Position numbers and translations under genes: made by a program. Positions 11,672 to 23,521 of a stretch of DNA of 64,000 nt are shown one piece after another. The stretch is from Aquilaria yunnanensis (taxonomy: Eukaryota; Streptophyta; Magnoliopsida; Malvales; Thymelaeaceae): positions 37,112,001 through 37,176,000 of the forward strand of contig CM077597.1 in the NCBI GenBank assembly GCA_039654915.1. The letters are read 5' to 3'. The stretch's first letter is position 1, and each line of letters begins with the position of its first letter. The notes below the pieces were generated by a model. The model was not told the origin of the DNA and did no database searches. It worked only from the letters and a program-made list of their open reading frames with translations.

Positions 11672-12595
11672 TAAACACTACCATCTTGTGCATGAAAAGC
11701 AATAAGGCTGAAACCTTGTTCATGCACTCCCCCTTAACCCATACTTTGTTCCTTGATCATTTTGCTATCTTCCAAGCATGGTCTTAGCTTCATGGATGCT
11801 TGATCATCATATTAGGATAGTAAAAAACCATGAAACATGAACATAAAACCCTCACCTAAGTAGTGAAGGCTGAAATCTTCAAAAGATACAAAATAAACCT
11901 AAAAACTAGGGTTTTTCTCTTTCTTGTCACATCTAATTGCCTTTATTTGTGATTTCTTGGGAGATTGAGCTATGGTGGGTATGGAAGCCTATAGAGGAGC
12001 TAAGGAATTAACTCTGGTTGGTGAGGGCCAAAAATGACCAAGGAAAGGCAAGAAATCAAGGTATTTTCTGTGATTTAATTAGTTTAATCTTAACCCTCAC
12101 TTAGGTCACTATAAGTATGCCTTAAGCAAAGACTTTTTGGCTAATCTTTAGCCCACCTTTTTTACCTGAGAATTTGGAAATAAAAGGCTGGGATAATGCT
12201 AGAAATGGCCACCTTTGACCCTTGTTAATGATACTCCGATCCTTAAGTTATTTTTGTGAACAATTCTAAACCCAGTTGTCCTAAGTTCTTGAATAATAGC
12301 CTTTGTTTCCTTTATGCAATTTAGCCTCCAAAAATTAATTCCATGCCATTCAAATCCATCCAAACCTTTATTTTGAATTTCTACAATGGAGTACCCAAGC
12401 CTTGAAATCTTACAATAAAGTCCATAGGTTACTTGCTGACCAAAGAATCCTTTTCTTGAGGGTCAAGTAACCATGGTGTAGATTATGCACTTTACCCCTT
12501 ACATTCCATTTACTATGGGGACAATAATTCTATATAATGGTTTATAACCATTATGCCTTTATATTGTAATTTTCCCATTTGTTGAGGTAGTAACA
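11672..12595 (-). mobile_element. Inverted, diverged LTR-X fragment
   Basis: Read on the minus strand this starts like an X LTR (AATGTTACTACCTC) and aligns with the first half of the minus-strand solo LTR at 45432-47917. It ends abruptly at the right edge of the X1 LTR. The missing half should lie left of the window if X1 inserted into an older X LTR. It is clearly more diverged than the other X copies. Confidence 0.65.
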
Positions 12596-12849
12596 TTAAA
12601 AATCCTGGGAGTGAGAGTCCAATTCACCATATGAAATCAATTGAGTAAGCAAAAACAATAAGTTGGCATGAACTTCTTAAAAGGGCTTAGGGTGGGGCTG
12701 AGTTGGGCCCTAACACACCCAACCTATCCTTTGTATCAGGGGGTGGGGAGCAGATGACCTCAAAAAATTTGAAAGGTGCCTTTAACCTTTACTCCTTTAA
12801 ACATTATAAAATCAAACATTTTTATGGCTTTAAAAAAACAAGGTGTAAC
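12596..12849. other. Unassigned left edge of TatA
   Basis: The segment has no LTR start, primer site or coding frame I can recognise. It sits between the inverted X fragment and the first TatA gag remnant, where a 5' LTR and primer site would be expected. TatA has therefore probably lost its 5' end. Confidence 0.4.
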
Positions 12850-13020
12850 AATTCAATGACCAAGGGCCATGGTCTTTAACAACAAGAAAATTAAGAAGAA
12901 GTACTGACAATTTGATCGAGATCATGGCCATGACACCAAAAATTGCTTCTAGTCAAAAAAATATATAGAGTCCTTGATAAAAAAGGGGTAACTTTCACAT
13001 CTCCTATATCCAAAATTGCA
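12850..13020 (+). pseudogene. gag: TatA gag zinc-finger remnant
   Basis: The translation resembles the TatC segment around 56935-57070: a Gln/Phe-rich lead, a histidine-containing knuckle (DHGHDTKNC) and KKYIESLIKKG. In-frame stops are present. It identifies the block as Tat gag despite heavy decay. Confidence 0.7.
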
Positions 13021-14679
13021 TGATAAAATAGATTTATCACAGACTTATGAGGACTTGCTTATGGGTTTTGGTGGATTCATGCGCCAATTAAGTTAAAGAA
13101 GAGCTTTAGAGCAACAAAGAGTCAAGGAAAGCACAATTCAAGCTTCCAAGCTTTCAGGCAATGAGAGTTGCTAAGTCAAGGTAAGGATTCATTATACTCA
13201 CTAAATTCCATGGTGAATCTATGTTAGATTAGTGAGGATTTGGGCTATTGGGTGCTGGATTTGAAGCCAAGGTATCCTAAGGAGGCTATGAGGGCTATGG
13301 TTGTTAGACAACTATGCGTAGGATTGCCAATTAGCTAGGGATTGGCAATTATTAGGGCTAGGGATTGAGAAGGCCAACTCAATCCTTTAGCTTCTGAGCT
13401 CTCGGATTAGTGTAGGTAAAGTAAGAAGGTTAACTGAAAGGATTGATTCTGGAATTATACTTGCTAGGCCCTTCAGCTGGTATTAGTGTTGTGTGTGTAA
13501 ATGTGTGCTTCTTTTCTTGTTCGTGCATGCTAACCCCTTTAGATTACCTACGTTGTTATATATAAATGTTACTGTGTTCTTCATGTTTTATTGTTGTCTT
13601 TTCAAGTGCTTGGAAATATATTCAGTTAAGCTAGTAGCTGACCTATGTTACGCTTTGGAAGCCATAAGGGATCCTTACTTAAGAGGTAAAGAAGCTAAGA
13701 GTAGTATCTACTCTTTGAAGTTTTGGAAGGTATAGTGTTGGGTTGTGATTTTTCTTAATATTCTAAATGCTAAGGATTGTTTGTGTATCAAGCTAATGTG
13801 TGTAAACTCATTTTCTTACAGGCCTTGTGTGTCTAAAGTTGTGGAAACAAAGTCTAGTGAGGTTGGAAGTGTACCATGGAATATATGTTGTGGCTTGCCT
13901 TATTGGTGATGTGTATGGTGATTGGACTTGTTTTATTGTGTAGAATCCTATTTTAGTTAGTATTGATCACTTTTGGGTACACATAGGTGCAATAGCATGT
14001 TTTTCTGCACTTTTGAGTTGTAGTGCATTTTGTTATTCTTGGTAGGTTTACCAAGTTCTATGCGCTTGTTGATGATACTTTGTAAGTTAGGTACTTGTGC
14101 ACACTTGGTGCTTAAGCTATGTTCGGATGAAGATGCTTGTGATATGTGTGTAAGTTGAACAAAATGGGGATGGATGCATATGTATGCTGTGCTTTCTTTT
14201 TTTTTCTAATAAAGTTGTGCACTAGTACATGAGTAAGTAGTTTCAGGCATTATGCATATTCGGATGGTCAATGGTTGGCTTACCTAAACTTGTGCGTGTA
14301 TGCAAGACATATGCATGTAAACCTATGTTTTCAAAACTAAAACTGGTGTTTTGGTTGTCATGCATATACTTGATGGATGAAGAACTCTTAAGATGAATCT
14401 AGTAGGAAATACACCTAGGTATTTAGCTTGCTTTGTGAGCAAGAAATTTGAGTAGGTAACAAGCTAGGTGTTGTGTACGTGTCCTGGGTACAAGCCCTTG
14501 CATCATGGCAGTGTCTAGGCAAGTGCCATTACTACTGTGTCATGGTGCACCTAAGGTGCATAATTGCATATTTCTTGTACACTCTAAATACGTAAGAACT
14601 AAAGTACTAGTCCAAACCTGATAGACATAACCATGTGTCTTAACCTCTTCTTTGGGGTTCTAAACCTCATAAATGGGTT
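13021..14679. other. Unassigned block between TatA gag and integrase
   Basis: About 1.65 kb occupies the place where protease, RT and RNase H should be, but no such motif is readable on either strand. It is T/G-rich, with short ORFs only (for example 13493-13735) that resemble nothing I know. It may be an unidentified insertion or a replacement. No flanking duplication is evident. Confidence 0.4.
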
Positions 14680-15196
14680 AGGGGTTATGTTGTGCATGAA
14701 AAAAGGGAAATGGCCTGGTAAGGTCCCTAGTGTGTTATGGAGTTACAGAAGAACTCATAGGAAAGTGACTAAAGAAACCCCATTTTCACTGTCATTTGGA
14801 ATAGAGGCAATCCTACTGATCAAAATAGCAAGTCCCTTTATCTGAGTCCAAGTCTTCAATCATAACCAAATCAACCTCAGCTTAAGGATTAACCTAGACA
14901 TGATCGAAGAGCACAGAGAAAGTACCAAACTAAGGCAAATGGTATTCTAGTAGGGAGTAACCACTATAGCAGATGCCAAGGTCAAACCTAAAAAAATCAA
15001 AGTAGGAGACTTGGTACTTTGAACTGCCGAAGTGGAACCTTGGAAACCTACTTATGACATTCTTTAGGCAAATTGAAAAGGACCATACCTCAACAACAAA
15101 GAAGTGAGACGTGGAGTCTTCATATTAGCTGATGTCGAAGGAGAAGAACTAAAGAACACTCGGCATTTAGACTCTTTGAAAAAGTACTATGCCTAA
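14680..15196 (+). pseudogene. int: TatA integrase C-terminus
   Basis: The segment reads KKGKWPGKVPSVLWSYR and ETPFSLSFG, matching TatC QKWPGKLQSVLWSYR and ESPFSLVFG. It then continues through the tail to a stop at 15194-15196 after KKYYA, the equivalent of RKFYT in TatC. Stops and frameshifts interrupt it. Confidence 0.8.
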
Positions 15197-15519
15197 AAAC
15201 TGCTTTGAGAAAGTTTCTAAGAAGGGCTAGTTAAACAAAGGTGTATAAGTACCTTTTGCACAAATGATATTTGGTACCTAGCAAAATTCTTTGTACTTGG
15301 GAAATTTCTAGATATTTATTTTGAGTGCCCTTCAAGAAGTGTCCTTGAAGAAGGGAGTGTAAATTGTACAAAATGTCTCTTCTACATATTCTGAGAGAAC
15401 ATAAGTTTCCAATGGAGAAGAAAAATGGAAGCCCTAAAGGGTGGAAACATCTTCATTACTTTAATAGATACGAGTAGAATTAAAAAAATAGGCGAGCAAA
15501 GGCCCTATCTACACCTTAG
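15197..15519. other. TatA 3' internal spacer
   Basis: Non-coding DNA between the integrase stop and the antisense gene. TatB and TatC have an equivalent spacer. No repeat array is visible in this copy. Confidence 0.5.
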
Positions 15520-15985
15520 CAATCTCATCTTGAGACTCTCTGGGTCTACCTTCCTTCGCAGCATCTTTTTCTTAAGATTGCTTCTCCTAAGTGGCATGCT
15601 GAGGAAGTCTTAAGAACTCCCTTTTGGATTAAGCCAAGAATGGCTACGAGGGAATATTAAGGGCTCAAAAGAAAGGCAAGTCCAAATTTGGATATCGGTA
15701 TAAGAGATGATGACAAGCAAGGCAAAAGCAATCCTAATTGGCCTCCTTCAACATCTCATCAGACTTAGGCTTCTCCTTCTTTAAATCATCCAATTTATTC
15801 TTCTTTGTCTTCTTGGACTTATTTAGTTGATCCACCTTAACTTCAAGCCGTTGTTTTTTCTTCAAGATAGCAGCAACTTGAGTGGTAAGAGTCACCTTCT
15901 TAGATCGAAGAGCCTCATTTGTAGAAGTCTAAAAGACTAGCTTCTTCTCAACGTTGGCCATCTTCAAAGAATACTCCTTGACGAG
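15520..15985 (-). pseudogene. TatA antisense gene, coiled-coil exon, first part
   Basis: The minus strand encodes a Lys/Glu/Leu-rich helical segment equivalent to the last exon of the TatB gene (20761-21471) and the TatC gene (62911-63585). Several stops are present. The exon is cut by the TatB insertion at 15985 and resumes at 30775. Confidence 0.7.
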
Positions 15986-17308
15986 TGATAGCCAAAGTGC
16001 TATCGCCTTGACCACCTACCGACCACGGGAAAGAGGGAGCCAGACACCTGAGGCATACGACCTCGGAAGGGACTCCGGAGTGAAGGAAGTCATACACCTA
16101 AGGCGCATGACCTCGGTAGCTCACCAAATTCCAACATCGGGAACCAGCGTAGCACCTCCTTCGGGAGGGCGACCGAACCAGCTTTAGGGGAGAAAAACCA
16201 AACCCCCTGCGGGAAAAAGCCCCCCGAAGACGTAGACACCGAAGTTCCAGCCCGACTCCGGGAAAGGGCCCTTCACCCCGAAGTGAGACATCAACCAAAG
16301 GGACCTCGGTTGTACGGCAAGAGCCATCAAGGAGTGTCTGACACTCTGCTCATATACGTCTCCGACATGCCACCCCCAGACCTGCTCTAACACGGCATCG
16401 CAGCATACTTCCTGTCACACAGGGCTACACCTACTACGGCTCGTGGACTGAGGAGCCAGCAGGTGGCTAGAGGCCCTCATGCCCAAAAATACGAACGCCA
16501 TCCGACCATACATGTGTCACAATCTGAAGGGATCACCCCCTCCCTTATAGACCAGGGAAATGGCCACATGCAGGGGGTTTGTCTGCCTGGAGGACCTAAA
16601 GGACAAGAGGACGCTCTCCTCTCTCGGCCGAAATACTCTCCCTTCAGCCCTCAGAAAGACATGCCACCCCCAGACCCGCTCTAACACGGCATCGCAGCAT
16701 ACGTCCTGTCACACAGGGCTACACCTACTACAGCTCGTGGACCGAGGAGGCAGCAGGTGGCTAGAGGCCCCCATGCCCAAAAATAAGAACGCCATCGGAC
16801 CATACATGTGTCACAATCTGAAGGGATCACCCCCTCCCTTATAGACCAGGGAAATGGCCACAGGCAGGGGGGTTCTCTGCCTGGAGGACCTAAAGGACAA
16901 GAGGACGCTTTCCTCTCTCTGCCGGAATACTCTCCCTTCAGCCCTCAGAAAGACATGCCAGGCAAGAGTCCCTTGTGCTTATTACTATGTCTCATTCTTT
17001 GTAAAAGCACTGACTTGGGCGTCGGAGGTTCCCCCCCGGAAAACCACCCCGGGGGCCTCATAACCCCTGTTTTCTGAGTGTTTTAGCCAGGCCTCCCTGA
17101 AGAATCCCAGCTCCGGGCTCTCCCGTGTACCGGAGGTCCTTCCCGTCATCACCCTCTTGCGAGACCACGAAGCTACCGGCCATCACTTAAGGTGATCCAC
17201 CTAGGACACCAGCCTTCCTTCTGGACTAGCCTGCACCTCCAGGACCTCTTGCTGCCCTCACCACTGCACACGGTGGAGATGCTGGCTCCGCATCACCGGA
17301 CCTCATCA
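15986..17308 (+). repeat. TatB 5' LTR with internal duplication
   Basis: At 1,323 bp it is 293 bp longer than the 3' LTR (about 1,030 bp after removing D and one TSD copy). The excess is one extra copy of a 294-bp segment (16364-16951). It ends CTCATCA two bases before the primer site. Confidence 0.9.
16364..16951 (+). repeat. 294-bp tandem duplication in the TatB 5' LTR
   Basis: Two units, 16364-16657 and 16658-16951, are nearly identical. The 9-mer GACATGCCA begins each unit and occurs again right after the second (16952-16960). The 3' LTR has this sequence once. Each unit carries the degenerate TATA site (TTATAGACCAGGG) and the region just downstream, so the core promoter is doubled. Confidence 0.88.
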
Positions 17309-17310
17309 GA

Positions 17311-17326
17311 TGGCGCCGTCTGTGGG
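17311..17326 (+). promoter_or_regulatory. TatB primer binding site
   Basis: TGGCGCCGTCTGTGGG starts two bases after the LTR. TatC has the same site with one change (GCCTTC for GCCGTC). A TGGCGCC start is typical of Tat/Athila gypsy elements; I cannot be sure which tRNA it matches. Confidence 0.8.
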
Positions 17327-17329
17327 AAA

Positions 17330-17935
17330 CACACCCAGGTTGCCGAAGTTGAAGCTCGGCGTTCTAAGGAGAAGGGACTGCCGAGGTGCCTGTCCGCACC
17401 AGAGATTCAGCGGACAACCGAATAATGGTAGCAGGGACTTCCCTGATCGAGGGCAAGCGCCCTCTGACTATTACCATAGGCTAGTCTACGCGAATTCCCA
17501 CGCCCTGTCGTGGCTGAAATAACGTGACAGTTAAGCCGAAGATGGCCGCATCAAAATTCGGGCCAAAGGCCTCCTCCTCAGTACCTCGTTGGGATGAGAG
17601 TCCCATATCAATCCACAGGAATTTGGGAAACGGAGATCAACGAGATCACTCCTCAGCGGGAAGCGTGCTCCCCAGAGTATGACCTACGGGAAAAGCAGGG
17701 TCGGGATGACCCAGGCCTCCTCGCCGAAAGAGTTCTGCACCCGAGGAAAAAATCGCTATCTCCTCGGCAACAAAGTCAAAACCCATTACCCCGAAGAGGT
17801 CATCTACGACTTGACTTGTGGACAGAAGGCGTCGACTCTACTTCCCAGGACACGACTGCTGTCCGAAGTGACCCACCCCCGCGCAACACCGCGAAAAAGA
17901 GTAGAGCGTTCGGAAAGACTATCAAAATAGAGCAT
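17330..17935 (+). pseudogene. gag: TatB leader and gag N-terminal debris
   Basis: The segment is collinear with the TatC leader and first part of gag (55600-56100), including Arg/Ser/Pro-rich text. No capsid domain survives. The frame at 17594-17938 is open but does not follow the TatC gag frame throughout. Confidence 0.55.
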
Positions 17936-18169
17936 TGAACTCAAAGAGTACTACATCGCGTATGAGCCTAGAAGGGCAGTAAGCGCCCAGATACTGGCAG
18001 ACTAGATCGCCGAAATCCTAGAAGTAGGGAAGGCTGAAACCAACAAGGGAGACAGAGCGAAGGTAGATCCAGAGTGGAAACTCCTTGTCAGTGGAACCCC
18101 AAGCGCAGAACATTAGGGCGCTAGGATACCCCCTCGGGGGCCCGAAGGCAAGGACTACTTCACTGAGTG
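17936..18169 (+). pseudogene. rnh: TatB RNase H remnant
   Basis: ELKEYYIAYEPRRAVSAQILAD corresponds to TatC ELGEHDITYEPRKAIKAQALAD, the end of the RT-linked RNase H. It is followed by a broken start of the second RNase H. Everything between the gag debris and this point (protease, RT) is missing. Confidence 0.75.
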
Positions 18170-18902
18170 GGGTAAGCCAGAACTCCTAGCAACCATGCCG
18201 GAAAAAGGTGCACAAAAAGTTCGTCTAGCAGAACATAGTATGCTGATTTGGCATACCGACGATGACACCGGCCAGTAATGATTTCCAGTCTTTGGACAGA
18301 GGATTTCAAGAATCCGTCACCGACCTCGGAAAAAAAAGGCACTTAAGCCCACTAGCTCAGCCCCCGAGCAACATAAAAATAGAGGTAGCGAAAAGAGGGG
18401 CTTTAAGAGATGCAAAGGGAAAGTGGCCAGGAAAACATCCTACTGTACTAAGGAGTTATCAGACAACTCCCCGAGGGGCCAAGGCGGAGACACCTTTCTC
18501 ACTTATCTATAGTGCAAAAGCCACTATCCATTTGAAGTAGTTCGGCCATCATACAGATGTTTGACGAAAGGGGAAATGACCTCGGGTTGAGAACTAACCT
18601 CGACTTAGTTGTCAAACACAGAGAAAAGGCCGAGCTCGAAAGAAGGCCTTTTCGGCAAAAGGTGGCCATAAGTGCAAAACTTGTGTGATAGGCCAAAAGG
18701 AATAAGGAAAAGGAGACCTCGCCCCTGAAAGGCCGAATTAGAAGCCCGAAAGCCATCCTATGGGGTACTTTAGCCAAATGGGAAAGGACCTTATTTGGTC
18801 CTAAACGAGGTCCGAAAGGGAGTATACAAGCTCGGCAACACCGAAGAAGGAAAACTGAAAAATACAAGGCACACGAGCGCCTTAAAGAAATTCTACACTT
18901 AG
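18170..18902 (+). pseudogene. int: TatB integrase remnant
   Basis: The core's second half and C-terminus are recognisable: RFGIP, then DRGFQESVTDLG, LAQPPSN, KGKWPGKHPTVLRSY and ETPFSLIYS. The stop follows KKFYT at 18900-18902. The zinc domain and the first catalytic Asp are deleted. Several frameshifts and stops are present. Confidence 0.8.
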
Positions 18903-19217
18903 AATTTTTAGACAAGAAATGGTGAAAGCCAGAAATTTGTCTAAGTACAGAAAATTTTCCCCTGTATGAGAAAGTTCACTGAAAAAAGCTGAAGTATGGA
19001 CTCCCAAAAGTCTCCTATTCCTTCCGAAGTTGGTTGGGTTATATGCCCAAAAGAGGGCAAGTCTACCGAACACGGCCGGAAAAGGGCAGGCTAAAATTTG
19101 CCTAAAAAGGAACTTCGCCAACTGCGAAAGACCGCACGAGGAATGGTCGACGAAACGGGCAAAGAAAGTACCGAAGTCCCTTGACCGAAAGTGGTCGGGA
19201 CAATTGGTAGACAAAAA
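18903..19217. other. TatB 3' internal spacer
   Basis: Non-coding DNA equivalent to TatC 62469-62815, with GAAGTCCCTTGACCGAAAGTGGTCGGGACA matching the repeat units there in part. The copia solo LTR Y3 interrupts it at 19218, and it continues at 20639-20760. Confidence 0.65.
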
Positions 19218-20633
19218 TGTTAGTGTTGTGCCCAAAAAGCCAATCATGAGATGATTGTATTTTTGCACATTGAGTCATGATATTTTATTGAGGCATTAAT
19301 CCAGCAATTTTGTTTGTTGTTTTGTTTCTGTGTAACGTAATAAACATAATTGTAACCCTACAATAATGATATTCTTAAACGTCCCTAGTCTAGTATTATT
19401 GTGGAACGGGTTGTAATAATACATAATGACTAACATATGTAGAGACTAATATGAGATATGTAATCTACATATGGGTACAAGTTGAAGAACTTGTGTACTG
19501 GACCGACCCACCATGAGAACACTTCATGGATCGTTATATGAGTGTCATAAGTGATTCTCATAGTGATCATGGTATATGTAGTCCTTCGACCTAAGATCAT
19601 CAAGGTTCCCTACATGTGAGTCACATACTTTGATACTTTCCTTTGTTGCTCGTAACTAAGTGAACTTGAAGGAGGTCATTTGGTATGTCAGATATCATGC
19701 GGAGGGATTTGTATGATAAAGATGGGATTTGTCCCTCCTATGTAACGGGAGTGATATCTTTGCGCCCCTTGATAGAGTGAGACTTAGAAAATGCATGGCC
19801 ATGCTCCGATGAGTTGATATATGATATCAATGTCGTCAGTTTAATTTGGTCTACTCGGTAATCAAGAAACCAAAGATTGGGCTATACGAGAGTGACACAT
19901 TCCATGTCTCGTGCTTAGTCTTGATATCTTGGACAAAGGGACAATGGCATATATCGGTGATGATCATAAAGGTTTAGTCGATTCACCGACAATCTTGTCA
20001 CTTGGGTAGCAATAATGTGTTGCTAGACACCGCTCATTGCTTATGATCATAAATGTGATTTATGATCATTGCCAACATGGCAAAAGCCTATTGGGTCGCA
20101 CACATAGAGCTATTTGGATCATTAGAGTGCATGGGCTAATTATTTGGGTTATGGTTTCACTTTAATTTCGTATTAGTAATGGGCCAAGGAGTTGAGCCAT
20201 TATTAAGCCCGAAATTAAGTCCTAATTGGATTAGGGCTTTGAAACCCATTAGGCCTGGAAGTTGATTCTCACTATAAATACAACTTTTAAGTGAGAAATT
20301 CGTAGGTCTCCTTGCCCTAGCCTCCCAAAAGGACAGCCACACTCTTCTCTTGCAATTCCTTGGAGAACGCAAGCTAGCACTGCGAGCGCAAGAGAAACGC
20401 ATCTGCCGGGACGTGGTGGAAGCGTGGTAATCCCGAGAGGCTCGTGTGGATACCATAGAGAGCCTGAACACGTCAACTGTTCAGGTTTTGTGATTCAACT
20501 CTATAGTTGAGTGAGAGATCTCAACTGAAAATTAGGTATGAAATTTTCAAAGACTCGGTTTACCCCGTTTCACTTGGATCCTGGAGGGTTTCGGTTAAAT
20601 TCCGCTGCGCTGTTTGGCTCCCGAAACCCAACA
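19218..20633 (+). mobile_element. Copia solo LTR Y3
   Basis: It starts TGTTAGTGTTGTG and ends CCCAACA, with TSD AAAAA (19213-19217 and 20634-20638). Its length (1,416 bp) and sequence closely match the LTRs of Y1 and Y4. TATAAATA is intact near 20275. No internal sequence remains. Confidence 0.93.
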
Positions 20634-20760
20634 AAAAATTGCCCAAAAAGACTTAGCCAAAATAATGAAGGAAAATTCATTGAAGAAGGTCTTAATACAA
20701 GGAGAAGATTACAAGAAGAAGAATACAAAGAAAAAGAAGAAGGCAAAGGTCCTAGAATAT

Positions 20761-23263
20761 CTAAGGGACCTCGGCGTCACGGGAAGCTTCGGCTCCTGAA
20801 TCTTTCTCCGCCACCTTCGGTGTAGGAGGAGGAAATGGCAGGTTAAGGAACTCGACTCTTGACCACATCCACCGAGGCCCCCCGGGAATATCCAGGGCAG
20901 CCAGGAAGGAAGCATCGAGGTCCAGATGCTTCTTCAGAAACTGATGATCAGCTAGGCAGAAGCCGTCCTGAAAAGCAACCTTGGACGTCTGGACAGCTTT
21001 GTCTTTTTCAACGTCCAACTCGTCCGCCTCATGTTGAAGATCTGAAACCTCCTGCCGAAGGTCAGAAATCTCCTTCTCCAGCTCCTCGGTTTTCTTCTTC
21101 TTCTTCAAACCCTCCTTCAACAAGTCGACCTTGGCCTGGAGTTCAGCATTTTCAACCACTGCCTTCGCCAGAAGGGCAGACTCCCCTTCCTTTTCCTTTT
21201 GAAGGGTCTCATTGGCCGAAGTCAGACTGATTAATTTGTTGCCAAGGTCGGACATCTTCTTGGAAAAATTCTTTAAGAGTTCCTCTTGGCCCTTCAAGAA
21301 CTCTTCCCGAAGACTGGCAATCTTCTCCTTGCATATTTGGCTCAACTTGGCGTTCGTCACCACCGAGTTGGTATAGAAGACTTTGGCCTTCTTCAATTTG
21401 TCTTCGGCCCAGGCTCGGACCGAAGACTGCTTTGCTGCCCAAGCTCGGACGTATCCACTATACCCCAAAAGCTGCAAAAAAAAAAGAGGGAGATGGTACT
21501 TAGTGAAATTTGCACGAGGAAAGCCAAAACACTTAGACAAAAGTGGGAGGAAAAGTGAATAGCCTGAAGAATTACCTGAGCAGCATGCTCGGAAACTTTT
21601 GCAGCAAGGGCATCCTTGGAGGCACACTCCTCGGCAACTGCCTTGAAGGATGCCTGAGTAAGCATGCCCCTCGCCATCTGGGGAGCCATCTCCCGGAAGT
21701 CCTCAAAGAACAGGTTCATGTCCTCTGTGAAAGACCAGAACGGCTTCCTCGAAACTTTGTCCTTCGGGATATGAGAATCCCGAAGAGCCTGCCTTCGGGC
21801 TTTCTCAACCATCCGAGCTGAGGGCGCCAGATCCTCAACAAAAAGAAACATACATCTCGTGAGGTAAAAAATCCTTGATCATGAAACATGTAAGATTGTA
21901 GGAGAAAAGGGACAAACCTGGCGCGACCTCAGCAACATTGTCATCAGAGTCCCGGACTTCCTCCACCTCGGCAGGAATATGTTTGCCCTTGGCCCTTCGG
22001 CGCTTTTCTAAATCTTCAGCAGAAAGATCCGCCAAAGAGCCCAACAAATCGACCGACGTGGCAGGACTCGGAAGGGCAGGAACAGCAACCACCCCGGCAA
22101 GAACCTCACCAGACATTTCAGGCTGGGAAGAAGTTGCAACCTCGGTCGAAGTCGCAGTGAGATCGCCAGCCTTAGTGGAAGTAGCAATAACATCGCCGAC
22201 CTCCGAAACATCCTCAGAGGAGGGAAGAGGGGTGTCTTTCTTGGACTTCTTGGCTGAAGATGGTCCGCCCCCAGAAGTCTTGCACCTCTTCTTCGCTTAT
22301 GCTCCCTTCTTGGCCTGACGAAGGAAGAAAGACCTGTAGTAGGCGGCAGACTCGTTGCCCTTCTCTGAAAAGAGGGAAAACATCAGTGTGAGTCCACAGG
22401 CATTTATGCTGAAAAACTTTGAAAGAAACTTACTTTCAAAAAAGGCTTCGTAAGTGAGCTCGCTCCGAAGGATCTTCACCGGCCAAGAGTTCTTCCCCTC
22501 GGTAGCAGGAGCTGGCATGCTGAGATCCAACTTGTGCTCCGTAACCACCCCCAACTCCTGAAAGACATCCTCGGTCATGAGTTTCCACATGATCGGGAAA
22601 GGGTAGAGAGAGCGTGGAGGGACCTCGGCATCCCAGTCGGCGACAGCACGGATTCGTCTGTCAAAGTCCCCAAACCTAGCTGCCAACTCGGGAGTCAGCA
22701 ACTTCCTGGGATCCATGACATCCGCCTCCAACTTTCCCCGAGCCCACTTAGTCGGGACGTGCGACCAGGCCTCCGCCACCTTCAGGAAGAAGAACTTCCT
22801 TTGCCACCCTCGCCAGCTATCCTTGGTAGCGAAGGTGAACAGAAATTTCTTGCTCCCAGATCCCCGAGGTAGCATGAAATAAAAGCTAGCCTTCGGAACC
22901 AGATAGAGCTTGTAATACTGCATGAATAGGATGAAATGGGGTTCTACCTCGGAGATCCCACACATGCAGAGAAAGGTGTTAAAATAGTAGTATGAGTTGG
23001 GAGGAAGTTGATTCACGGCTATGCCATGAAATTGGCAAAAGTCACAAATCATCTTCGCAGGGGGAAACCGAAATTCAGCCTTCAGTTGGGCTCGAAAAAT
23101 GGTAACCTCGTCACCTCGATTCATAAAGCTAAATGGCCAAGGCGAGGTACCTTGTGATGGCATATGAGGGAAGGAAAAATTTGGTCTTCCACTTTTCTAA
23201 TTTTTCAGGAGTGGTGCAACAAGGGTGAGACATAAGAGGTTGCCAGCTCTCGGGAACAGGCAT
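20761..23263 (-). pseudogene. TatB antisense spliced gene, gypsy-transposon-type protein with coiled coil
   Basis: On the minus strand, ATG 23261-23263 opens MPVPESW. Proposed exons are 23263-22434, 22364-21918, 21833-21576 and 21471-20761, ending at TAG (plus-strand CTA 20761-20763). Introns 22365-22433 (GTAAGT...TTTCAG) and 21472-21575 (GTAATT...TTGCAG) have good borders; 21834-21917 has GTTTGT but a doubtful acceptor. The first exon carries a conserved block (NQLPPNSYYYFNTFLCMC, then LPRGSGSKKF and DSWRGWQRKFFF). It resembles what Pfam calls Transposase_28, 'putative gypsy type transposon', from memory. The last exon is a long Lys/Glu/Leu coiled coil. A frameshift near 23130 and a TAA near 22307 make this copy defective. 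The product's function is unknown. Confidence 0.75.
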
Positions 23264-23521
23264 GGTTGGTCGAAAAGCGACTTCAGAAAAAGGGGGAAAA
23301 ATGATTCGAAAAAAGGAAAAATGACTTCGAGAAGCGAAAAGAAAAGCAGAAACCGAAGGAACTCTAGAAATCAGAACCCGCAAAAGTCTTGCCGAAGTCT
23401 GGGTTTGAGGACGCCGTCGTGAAAGATTGCCGGAAATCGCTCCGCCGCAAAAGAGGAGAAAAAGGCACAGAAAAAAATGAGAGCAAAGAAACACAAATGA
23501 AGAGTATGACAGGAGGAAGGC

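Noticed and set aside
20859..22872. Plus-strand ORFs opposite the TatB antisense gene
   Set aside because: They are shadows of the minus-strand exons. The minus strand has splice sites and homology to the TatA and TatC copies.
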